From UBA11400 sp964473555 (lineage in GTDB: Bacteria; Bacteroidota; Rhodothermia; Balneolales; HLUCCA01), in the NCBI GenBank assembly GCA_964473555.1, contig CAYYPL010000004.1:124001-188000 (forward strand): a stretch of 64,000 nucleotides of DNA, read 5' to 3'. The first letter of the stretch is position 1. Each line of letters opens with the position of its first letter. The position numbers were made by a program, and so were the translations under genes. Positions 16,821 through 24,906 of this stretch are shown one piece after another. The notes below the pieces were generated by a model. That model saw only the letters and a list, made by a program, of their open reading frames with translations, was not told the DNA's origin and did not search any database.

Positions 16821-18212
16821 TTATCTGTGTTCAGCGTTCTGTTGCATCCCAGGAGACACATCTAGCTCACGTTGGGGGATGGGGAACAACAATTTTGCAT
16901 TGAATCCTTTTGATCCCATTACCTGCTGAGCAACACCAAATCGACGGAGATCCGGCCAGCGGTGGTTTTCGAATGCCAGCTCAACCCGGCGCTCATGCAG
17001 AAGCTTATCGGTGAATGAGCCTGGTGTACTTGCACTGATTGGACCCAGTCCAGCACGTGTACGAACCTGATTGATCAGGTTGTACGATTCGGTGCCTTCA
17101 CCCAGTGCTTCAGCTAACATCAGTAACACATCGGCATAACGGAACACGGGCCAGTTAAGATCAGAGTCGTTGTTGGTGAACGGCTGGCTGCGGAACTTCA
17201 GAATATGAAGTGCCTCTACCGTTAAACCTGTAGCTGGGTTAACATAACTGGTCGCCATTGAGATATCACGTCTCAGGTCACCAGGCTCGTACGCATTGTA
17301 CAGATCCTGGGTAGGACGATTCCGGTTATTACCTAAACCATTCTGCAAGTTGGAACTTGGCGAGAAGTAGTTGGTAAACGGAGAACCTGTTCCGAATCCA
17401 CCGGCACGATACTGAATTTCAAAGATGGATTCAGCATTGTTCTCGTTCTGTACTCCCCACAGACCTGCGTAGTTAGGCAGCAATCTGTACACACCGGAAT
17501 CAACAATTCTTCGAAGTGCTGTTGCTGCCTGAGCTTTTTGGCCAAGAGTCAGGTATACCTTTCCAAGAAGAGCATTCGCTGCACCTTTAGTAGCTCGTCC
17601 CACGCTGGCACCAGTAGCGGTTTGTGGCAACAATCCAACTGCAACTTCCAGATCAGCCGCCATTTGAGTCAGGATTTCGGTAGCACTGCTTTGTGTAACA
17701 GGTGCATTGATATCTCTGACCTCATTCAAAATGAGTGGCACTCTGTCAAAGGCTAATGCCAAATGATAGTATGCTAACGCACGCAAGAACATCGCCTCAC
17801 CTTTGATACGATTTCTCTGAGCATCACTCATCTGAATGTCACCGATTTTGTCCAGAATCATGTTGGTTCTGGTGATCAGTACGTATGAATCGCGATAGGC
17901 ATCCCCCACGAACGCGTTCAACGCGTTCTCAGTGAATACTTCAACAACCGCCAGTTCATTCGCCAGACCTGTTACGTCCGGACCCTGATCGGTGTTGTCA
18001 CCACGCATTTCAAACATGACCCAATAACTCTGGTTATAGGTCCCATCGGCTTGCAATCCGGCGTATGCACCGCTCAGAGCAAGTTCAAAGTCATTCGCAT
18101 TCGAGTAGAAGTTATCTACGTTACGTTGCGAAATTGGCGAAAGGTTTGTGAAGTCATCCCCGCAGGAGACCATAAACATCGCCAGGATCAGAACATATAT
18201 TTTTGATTTCAT
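16821..18212 (-). CDS. SusD/RagB-family nutrient-binding outer-membrane lipoprotein
   Basis: About 463 residues; lipobox MVSC with Cys17. The N-terminal SQRNVDNFYSNANDFELAL segment, helical TPR-like repeats in the middle (LRALAYYHLALAFDRVPLIL) and the C-terminal LLHERRVELAFENHRWPDLRR then GMQQN block are typical of SusD. It caps the partner SusC pore and binds the glycan at the surface. ATG 18212 is chosen since AAGGAA lies upstream at usual spacing; TTG 18230 and ATG 18218 are alternatives. It starts 29 bases after the SusC stop. Confidence 0.95.
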   Translation of the reverse strand: MKSKIYVLILAMFMVSCGDDFTNLSPISQRNVDNFYSNANDFELALSGAYAGLQADGTYNQSYWVMFEMRGDNTDQGPDVTGLANELAVVEVFTENALNAFVGDAYRDSYVLITRTNMILDKIGDIQMSDAQRNRIKGEAMFLRALAYYHLALAFDRVPLILNEVRDINAPVTQSSATEILTQMAADLEVAVGLLPQTATGASVGRATKGAANALLGKVYLTLGQKAQAATALRRIVDSGVYRLLPNYAGLWGVQNENNAESIFEIQYRAGGFGTGSPFTNYFSPSSNLQNGLGNNRNRPTQDLYNAYEPGDLRRDISMATSYVNPATGLTVEALHILKFRSQPFTNNDSDLNWPVFRYADVLLMLAEALGEGTESYNLINQVRTRAGLGPISASTPGSFTDKLLHERRVELAFENHRWPDLRRFGVAQQVMGSKGFNAKLLFPIPQRELDVSPGMQQNAEHR

Positions 18213-18241
18213 AGTCATTTCCTTTTTCAATTTCTATGGTC

Positions 18242-21200
18242 TTAGAGTGAAAGGTTAATACCTAACGTAAAGGTTCTCATTATCGGATACGCTCCGTAAT
18301 CTTCACCTTGTGTTAGCATGCTGGCACCAGACCAGTTGTTTACTTCCGGGTTGTAGCCCAGATAATCGGTCCAGGTAAACACGTTGCTCACAGAACCATA
18401 GAGTCTGGCACTGCTTACGCCGTTACCCAGTACTCGTTTAGGAACATTGTAACCGAACGTGATATTACGGATTCGGAAGTAGGTAGCATCTTCAACCTGG
18501 AAGTCGCTCGGACGGTCATTTCCACCATGAAGACCCGTTTGACGGTCAGCACGTGGGAATTTACCATTACCTGGCTGCTCAGGTGATCTCCATCTGTCGT
18601 TGAATGCTGCATAACTATTGAAGTTACCTTCACCATTCTTCAAGTGACGACTGGTCAGGTTCAATACTTCACCGCCAACGACACCCTGGAAGAATATACT
18701 TGCATCGAAGTTCTTGTAGGAGAATCGGTTGGTGATACCAAAGATAAAGTCTGGCATATAGTTACCTGTTACCGTACGGTCGGCAGGAGTAATGCGCCCA
18801 TCACCGTTGATGTCTTTGTACATAAAGTCACCTAATGATGGATTTGGAGCCAACGCGTCTGGAAGACGACTGGTCAGGTCGGCTGGTGTTAGGAACAATC
18901 CATTGGTTACATATCCGTAGTAACTACCAATAGGTTGACCAACCATGGTTATGTGACGGATACCAGCACCACCAGCTGAAAGAATCGGATCTCCTTCCGG
19001 ACCTAATTTCAACACTTCATTGTGATTGGTTGAGTAGTTGAAATCCGTTGACCAGTTGAATGATCCAACGATGTTTCTGGTTGTGACCGCAAATTCAAAC
19101 CCACGGTTCAACACTTCGCCAATGTTGGTAAGTGCTGTTGTGTATCCGAATGCAGATGGGATATTCACATTCAGCAACAGATCGCTGGTTACAGAATTGT
19201 AATAGTCGAAGGTAACGTTGATTCGGTCCTCGAGTAAACCAAGATCAAGACCAACACCCGACTGAGTTGTGGTTTCCCAGCTCAGGTTAGAGTTACTGAT
19301 ACTGATCGGTGCCGCACCACCTGTTACAGCATTGTTATACACATAGTTCTCGGAACCAAGCAATCCGATCGCTCCATAGTTCGGTATCAGGAAGTTACCC
19401 GTTTGTCCCCAGCTGGCACGAATACGCAGATAGTTTACCTGTGGTAGAGCATCCATGAAGTTTTCATCGGAAATCAACCAGCCAGCAGAAACAGATGGGA
19501 AATATCCCCACTGATTATCACGTCCGAATCGGGACGATTTGTCAGCACGAAGCGACAGAGTAGTAAAATACTTACCATTGTAGGTGTAGTTTACACGACT
19601 CAGATAGGACAATAACGACCATTCTTCAGCCTGACTGAATCCACCAGCGATTTGTCCACCGTTAAGTGTTTTTACCAGATCATCCGGGAAATTGATGGCA
19701 AAGACCATGTTTTGGCCGATGTCTTCTTTTTGAGCAGTAAAACCCAAAAGTCCCGAATATTTGTGGTCACCGGTCTCACCAGAATAGTTCAGGGTCTGCT
19801 CGGTAATCCAGTTAAAGGATCTGGATGCGTTTGCCTGTCCGTATGGATTACCCACAACCTGGGTACGGAAACGAAAGTCGTTAGATAGGTAAAAATCACG
19901 TTTAAAATCGTTGATATCGGCTCCTAAATAAGAACGAAACATTAGATTCGGCATGATCTCATAGTTCGCATACGCGGTACTGAACATGCGGATGTGCTTG
20001 ATTCGATCATCAATATATTCAATGATAGCAAGTGCATTACTCGCATCTGTCATACCATTACCGATGTGCGCCTGGTTGTTCGTCTGATTGATAGATCCGT
20101 CTTCATTGTACGGACGTACCGTTGGAGAGGTAACTATCGCAGAGTACACAACACCCGGAGGCTGCGCAAAGTACGGATTTGAGGTTGGAAGACGCTGGTG
20201 ATCAGCATAGGATGGATTTAATGTCAAACCCACCTCCAGTTTGTCGTTGAGCTTTGCTTCAACATTGGCCATCAAACTGTAACGGTCAAATCCAGTTCGC
20301 TCGATGATCCCATCCTGAGTGTAATATCCACCTGAAATGTAGTAGCCCACGTTCTCATTTCCACCTGCAACAGAAGCTGTGTAATTAGCGGTCAAAGCAC
20401 GGTTGAATACTTCAGACTGCCAATCGGTATCGGTACCATCCCAGTTAATAAAACTCACCGGAATCAGCACGTTTCCATCATTAGGACGACCCTCGTTGGT
20501 ACGTGGGTTAACCAGTGTAAGGTTTGGATACTTTTGCTTGAAGTTGTTGTTTCGAGCATCAATCACAAAATCGATCAACTCTTCAGCGTTCATCAGGTCT
20601 ACGCGGCGTGCAGCTTCCTGGACACCCCAGTAGCTACTATAACTGATTCGTGGACCAGATCCGTCACGAACACCACGATTGGTAGTGACAAGAACAACAC
20701 CATTAGACCCACGAGATCCGTAAATAGCAGCTGCCGAGGCATCTTTCAGGATTTCTACAGACTTAATATCATTCTGGTTAATCGTTGCCATTGGGTTGAT
20801 CGCCGGCTCTGTATAGTTTGCAGCCAGTCTGAGGTTACGACCCTGTAAAGACGGATTACGGGAAAACGGAAATCCATCGATGACATATAGCGGATCCGTA
20901 CCCGCGGTTACGGTCGAAACCCCTCGAATTCGGATCTCTGGTCCAGCTCCCGGCTCACCACTTGACTCCTGAACCTGCACACCCGCCAGACGTCCCAAAA
21001 TCGCGTTTTCAAAGCTTGCTGATGGAACCTCACGAATTTGCTCCATCGGTACAGATGCTATGGATCCAGTGATTTCACGACGCTGTTGTGTACCGTAACC
21101 AACAACAACCAGGTCGTCCAGACCCAGAATGTCCTGAACCAACTCAATCGTTATGTCTGTACGTCCATCAATGTTTATCTGCTGAGCACGATATCCCACA

Positions 21201-21826
21201 TAGGAAACCAGTAACACATTGCTGTTTGCCGGAATGTTCGTGATTCGGAAAGCTCCATCAAGATCCGTGGCCGCACCAATGGTGGTACCCTGAACCTGTA
21301 CAGCGACTCCTGTAAGCGCTTCCTTACTTTGTGAATCAATAACACGGCCAGTCACGGTTCGCACTTGCTGAACGACGGGTTGAACTACAGGTTGCTCGAT
21401 TGGAGCAGGACGCTTCACCAACACCACTTCGCGGCGACGTGATAACGCAGCTTCGAATTCCGTGTCGGCCAGAGCCAGTGTCAACGCATCGGCAACGGTT
21501 GAGTTGTGAAAATCGAAATCGACTTTCGTATTTAAAAGAGGCATATCTGGATTGAACGCAATTCCCAGTTGGGCTTGTCGTGCTATTTCCATCAAAACCG
21601 TCTTCAGTGATTCCTCTTTGAATTCTGCATTCACCACTCGCTGAAGATCAATGATGTCATCTCTATACTCACGAACCGTATAGAATAACAGATTGCTTCC
21701 ACCAGTTGGTGCAAAACTCTGAGGTTTGAATGCAGTAGCTCCCGGTGACTGAGCGCTCAAAGACGCCGGTATCACCAACAGACATACTGCCATTAAAACA
21801 TGGTACAGTGTTGCTCTCATATACAT
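18242..21826 (-). CDS. SusC/RagA-family TonB-dependent receptor with STN signalling domain
   Basis: A 1194-residue outer-membrane transporter. Domains in order: signal peptide (1-25, ending LSAQ); STN domain (about 45-140, NAEFKEESLKTVLMEIARQA); carboxypeptidase-regulatory-like beta domain (about 155-230, VTGRVIDSQSKEALTGVAVQ); plug (about 235-390, DDLVVVGYGTQQRREITGSI and AAIYGSRGSNGVVLVTT); 22-strand barrel ending in LGINLSL. The STN domain contacts a FecR anti-sigma factor, matching the FecR and sigma genes just upstream: ligand uptake should induce the locus. ATG 21826 or 21820. Confidence 0.96.
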   Translation of the reverse strand: MYMRATLYHVLMAVCLLVIPASLSAQSPGATAFKPQSFAPTGGSNLLFYTVREYRDDIIDLQRVVNAEFKEESLKTVLMEIARQAQLGIAFNPDMPLLNTKVDFDFHNSTVADALTLALADTEFEAALSRRREVVLVKRPAPIEQPVVQPVVQQVRTVTGRVIDSQSKEALTGVAVQVQGTTIGAATDLDGAFRITNIPANSNVLLVSYVGYRAQQINIDGRTDITIELVQDILGLDDLVVVGYGTQQRREITGSIASVPMEQIREVPSASFENAILGRLAGVQVQESSGEPGAGPEIRIRGVSTVTAGTDPLYVIDGFPFSRNPSLQGRNLRLAANYTEPAINPMATINQNDIKSVEILKDASAAAIYGSRGSNGVVLVTTNRGVRDGSGPRISYSSYWGVQEAARRVDLMNAEELIDFVIDARNNNFKQKYPNLTLVNPRTNEGRPNDGNVLIPVSFINWDGTDTDWQSEVFNRALTANYTASVAGGNENVGYYISGGYYTQDGIIERTGFDRYSLMANVEAKLNDKLEVGLTLNPSYADHQRLPTSNPYFAQPPGVVYSAIVTSPTVRPYNEDGSINQTNNQAHIGNGMTDASNALAIIEYIDDRIKHIRMFSTAYANYEIMPNLMFRSYLGADINDFKRDFYLSNDFRFRTQVVGNPYGQANASRSFNWITEQTLNYSGETGDHKYSGLLGFTAQKEDIGQNMVFAINFPDDLVKTLNGGQIAGGFSQAEEWSLLSYLSRVNYTYNGKYFTTLSLRADKSSRFGRDNQWGYFPSVSAGWLISDENFMDALPQVNYLRIRASWGQTGNFLIPNYGAIGLLGSENYVYNNAVTGGAAPISISNSNLSWETTTQSGVGLDLGLLEDRINVTFDYYNSVTSDLLLNVNIPSAFGYTTALTNIGEVLNRGFEFAVTTRNIVGSFNWSTDFNYSTNHNEVLKLGPEGDPILSAGGAGIRHITMVGQPIGSYYGYVTNGLFLTPADLTSRLPDALAPNPSLGDFMYKDINGDGRITPADRTVTGNYMPDFIFGITNRFSYKNFDASIFFQGVVGGEVLNLTSRHLKNGEGNFNSYAAFNDRWRSPEQPGNGKFPRADRQTGLHGGNDRPSDFQVEDATYFRIRNITFGYNVPKRVLGNGVSSARLYGSVSNVFTWTDYLGYNPEVNNWSGASMLTQGEDYGAYPIMRTFTLGINLSL

Positions 21827-21909
21827 ACCTTTTTTGACTGTATGGATTAAACTAAGCCCCCAATGTTTGACATCTATTGCGACAAGGCATTTACAAACAA
21901 AGGTGACCG

Positions 21910-22986
21910 TTATGGTTGTTGTTTTTGTTGATTGTTTCGGATAAATACTTTGTTATCAATTACTTCATATTGAAGTTCAACTGACTGTGATATGACGTTC
22001 ATGACGTTCATTAGCGATCTGGAGTCTATAACTGCTGTGAGCCTGCGTTCCAGTACACTCTTGTCTTCCAATATTACTTCAAGATCGTACCACCGCTCAA
22101 GTTGACCAATAACTTCAGCTAATGTGCTCTGATTAAAAGATAGCTTCCCGCTAATCCATCCCAGATAATCATCCGGATTAACCCACTCGGTATCAATTTT
22201 ATTTGAATCTGATGAAACACGCGCTAATTGTCCGGGTTTCAACACTACAGAACTCTCGTCCGAGCCGCTGCTTGACGATACAGCTACACTTCCACTTTTG
22301 ACAACTACTTTAATCTGATTTTCATCTGGATATGCTCTGACTCCGAAGTCTGTTCCCAGAACCCGGATTACCGCATTTCCACTTCTTATAATAAAAGGCC
22401 GATCGGGTGAATGCGCTACATCAAAGTAGGCTTCCCCAATCAGCTCAACTTCCCTGACATCCCTTGCAAACACATCCGGCATTCTGAGTCGACTGTCAAC
22501 ACTCAGATTTACGTTGGTGCCATCACTCAGTTGTACACCAGCACGTTGACTACGATCCGTAGAAATTTCACGAAATACGATTTCCTGAACCTCTTCAGAC
22601 GCTGGCGTTATCACCAGGTAACTCACCACCACACTCGTTGCTATTGTAAAAAGTATAATCGCCGACATGCGTAGATAGTGGTACATCGAACGACTGAATC
22701 GGGTTGGACGATGTTCAAGTTTTGACTTGATCACTACAGGAGATTCCTGCAAGGCAACCACAATTTTCTTCCAGTCAGATTCCTTATCAGAGCGTAACAG
22801 ACTTTCGTCGTGCCAAGGAAACGACGAGGTCGACCAGATATACTTATACTCCTGAAAAGCTTTAGCAAAATCAGCATCCGATCGTAATCGTAGCTCCACC
22901 TGCTCGGTTTCGAGCGGCGATAAACGATGATCCAGATAGCGGATTATCAGTTCTGTTTGGTCTGAAGATTCGAAAATGTTTTCCAT
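21910..22986 (-). CDS. FecR-family anti-sigma regulator
   Basis: A 358-residue inner-membrane protein: cytosolic N-terminal sigma-binding part (about 1-105, IRYLDHRLSPLETEQVELRL), one membrane helix (about 108-128, MSAIILFTIATSVVVSYLVI), and a periplasmic FecR domain (about 140-240, QLSDGTNVNLSVDSRLRMP, GEAYFDVAHSPDRPFIIR, VLGTDFGVRAYP) followed by the C-terminal DUF4974-type domain (about 275-350) that receives the signal from the SusC STN domain. It lies between the sigma gene and susC, all on the minus strand. Confidence 0.95.
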   Translation of the reverse strand: MENIFESSDQTELIIRYLDHRLSPLETEQVELRLRSDADFAKAFQEYKYIWSTSSFPWHDESLLRSDKESDWKKIVVALQESPVVIKSKLEHRPTRFSRSMYHYLRMSAIILFTIATSVVVSYLVITPASEEVQEIVFREISTDRSQRAGVQLSDGTNVNLSVDSRLRMPDVFARDVREVELIGEAYFDVAHSPDRPFIIRSGNAVIRVLGTDFGVRAYPDENQIKVVVKSGSVAVSSSSGSDESSVVLKPGQLARVSSDSNKIDTEWVNPDDYLGWISGKLSFNQSTLAEVIGQLERWYDLEVILEDKSVLERRLTAVIDSRSLMNVMNVISQSVELQYEVIDNKVFIRNNQQKQQP

Positions 22987-23033
22987 ACGATAATTGTTAG
23001 ACCGTTCTCAACACGACATCCCCTAGTGAGACA

Positions 23034-23621
23034 TCACATATTTTTTTGATTCAATTTCTCCCGAAGAAATTTCATGGCTTCCGTCATCTGGTTCTCAACC
23101 GTCTTGGGCGACACATTCAACACCTGGGCAACTTCTTTGATACTTAATCCATGTTGCCTGTGTAGGACAAACACCAGATTCCTTTTTGGAGGAAGTTGAC
23201 GTACTGCTTCCCGGATGGCAATTCTCACTTCACTGGCTAAAATTCGTTCATCGGCTTGTTCAGATGATGCCTCATCGGGATTAGCTGCCAGTTGTTCATA
23301 GTTCCTGCGCCTTGTCTCTTTTTCTATGTAGTTCAAAGACTGGTGGTATACAGCTCGATACAGATACGATTTAAGAGAACCTTCGATGCTAAACGACTCT
23401 TTAGACGACCAAATCTTGATGAATACCTCCTGGGCAACTTCCCGTCCGGCATCATACGACTTCACATACTCTGTTGCAAAGGACGATAATTGTACATAAT
23501 ACCGGTCAAACAGGGATCTGAAGGCCAAAGGATCGCCCTGGCGCACCCCTTCCACCCACTTCTTTTCGATATCATATATGTTATTGGAATGATTCAACGA
23601 CACATCCTGTTTGGCCTGCAT
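23034..23621 (-). CDS. ECF sigma factor, FecI-type (Bacteroidota expansion family)
   Basis: About 195 residues. Sigma region 2 reads LFDRYYVQLSSFATEYVKSY then AGREVAQEVFIKIWSSKESF (about 35-75); region 4 reads QLPPKRNLVFVLHRQHGLSI then KEVAQVLNVSPKTVENQM (about 135-175). It directs RNA polymerase to the locus once FecR releases it. ATG 23621 gives the usual family length; a GTG at 23705 would add 28 residues that do not look conserved. First gene of the locus, 47 bases upstream of fecR. Confidence 0.93.
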   Translation of the reverse strand: MQAKQDVSLNHSNNIYDIEKKWVEGVRQGDPLAFRSLFDRYYVQLSSFATEYVKSYDAGREVAQEVFIKIWSSKESFSIEGSLKSYLYRAVYHQSLNYIEKETRRRNYEQLAANPDEASSEQADERILASEVRIAIREAVRQLPPKRNLVFVLHRQHGLSIKEVAQVLNVSPKTVENQMTEAMKFLREKLNQKNM

Positions 23622-23825
23622 AACTTGATTTGTAGTAATTTCACCCCGAATCTGGTGAAAAGCAACATGCAAACCAATATGATATAAATGAGTTCTTACA
23701 TGCACGAATATTCAAGCACTCCACTCATTTTTAATGCTTCTTTACAATATATTTAGCGTGTGTCAAGTTAGTTACACAGGTCATTCGTTACAATCCGTTT
23801 AATTATCATTAATACATTCGTGAAA

Positions 23826-24731
23826 ATGAGGGTTTCAAGACGAGATTTTATCGTAAAAATGGGAATTTTAGGCTCTGCTGCCACGTTTTTCCCTTTTACA
23901 AAGATGCTTGCTGTCAATCCGGCCAATTTTTTGACCGTCCGCCGAAATGTGGGTATTTACACCCAGAGGGGTGGCACCATTGGTTGGTTGGTCAATAACG
24001 ATGCTACTGTCGTTGTCGACTCCCAGTACCCCGATTCAGCTGCAAAATGTCTTGAGGGCTTGAAATCAATGGGAAAAACACGAATCGATGCCCTGGTCAA
24101 TACGCACCATCATGGTGACCATACCGGCGGAAATATCGTGTTCGAACCCGAAACCAGTCTCATCATCGCCCACGATCGGGTTCCCCAATTACAGCGTCAA
24201 CAAGCTCAAATGCGTGGTGATACGATAGCAGGTCTGCCAAACAAAACGTATGCAAACGAATGGAAAAAAGATTTTGGGGATGAAACCGTACATCTGAAAC
24301 ATTATGGCCCTGCTCATACCGGTGGAGACTCCATCATTACATTCGAAAAAGCAAATGTCGTTCATATGGGAGATACCGTTTTCAATCGTGTGTTTCCATT
24401 CATCGATCGCCAGGGGGGAGCGAGCGTAAAAAACTGGATTCAGCTACTCAACGGCGTTCTGGCAGACCACGATTCCGATACCTTGTATCTATTCGGTCAC
24501 GGACAACCCGAACAGGGTATGGTTGGGCGCATGGATGCACTGGTCCATATGCGATCGTACCTCGAGGCACTGGTAGAACATGTGGAAGCCGGCGTTAAGG
24601 CAGCTCAAAGCCGAGAAGAAATAATCGGTATCGCTGCCCTGAACGGATTCGAAGACCACATCAGCTTCGGTCCACGTCTTTCCTTGGCAGCAAACCTGGA
24701 AGTTGTATTTGATGAACTAGTTAGTGGATAA
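23826..24731 (+). CDS. Tat-exported metallo-beta-lactamase-fold hydrolase
   Basis: About 301 residues. A twin-arginine signal (SRRDFIVKMG, then a hydrophobic stretch) opens the protein. The MBL zinc site is complete: HHHGDH in NTHHHGDHTGGN, the His of GPAHTGGD, Asp of HMGDTVFNR and His of FGHGQPEQG. Tat export suits folding with metal before export. Substrate unknown; it resembles uncharacterised periplasmic MBL hydrolases more than a lactamase. Divergent from the sigma-factor gene, so it may or may not belong to the glycan locus. ATG 23826 or GTG 23820 can start it. Its last codons are part of a long palindrome. Confidence 0.85.
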   Translation: MRVSRRDFIVKMGILGSAATFFPFTKMLAVNPANFLTVRRNVGIYTQRGGTIGWLVNNDATVVVDSQYPDSAAKCLEGLKSMGKTRIDALVNTHHHGDHTGGNIVFEPETSLIIAHDRVPQLQRQQAQMRGDTIAGLPNKTYANEWKKDFGDETVHLKHYGPAHTGGDSIITFEKANVVHMGDTVFNRVFPFIDRQGGASVKNWIQLLNGVLADHDSDTLYLFGHGQPEQGMVGRMDALVHMRSYLEALVEHVEAGVKAAQSREEIIGIAALNGFEDHISFGPRLSLAANLEVVFDELVSG

Positions 24732-24762
24732 ACAACGGCATTGCCGTTGTTTATCCACTAAC
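24720..24762. terminator. Near-perfect 21-bp-arm palindrome over the MBL stop codon
   Basis: Arms 24720-24740 and 24742-24762 are perfect reverse complements with a single base between. The MBL stop TAA (24729-24731) lies inside the left arm. No T tract follows, so it is not a classic intrinsic terminator; it could be a terminator hairpin, a protein-binding site or a mobile-element relic. Confidence 0.6.
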
Positions 24763-24781
24763 GCGCACATGATTACAAGTG

Positions 24782-24833
24782 CAGAAAGGGCAGTTGACGC
24801 AGTTGAAAGCTTAGTTCATAACTGCACTTTCTG
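24782..24833. repeat. Inverted repeat downstream of the MBL gene
   Basis: CAGAAAGGGCAGTT and AACTGCACTTTCTG pair with one mismatch over 14 bases around a 24-base loop. It is the middle of three successive inverted repeats between the convergent MBL and tamB-like genes. Confidence 0.6.
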
Positions 24834-24854
24834 AACTACCTGACCTTTGTGAAC

Positions 24855-24906
24855 TTTTTGAGAAGGGAATAAAGTCATTCTTTTATCTCTTATCCCTTCT
24901 CAAAAA
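24855..24906. terminator. Terminator-like inverted repeat after the tamB-like gene
   Basis: TTTTTGAGAAGGGA and TCCCTTCTCAAAAA form 14-bp arms around a 24-base loop, directly next to the tamB-like stop codon at 24907. Symmetric A/T ends allow action on either strand. Confidence 0.65.

Noticed and set aside
23826..24731. Metallo-beta-lactamase antibiotic resistance gene
   Set aside because: The fold and zinc site are there, but most proteins of this fold are other hydrolases, and the Tat signal and context give no hint of lactam substrates.
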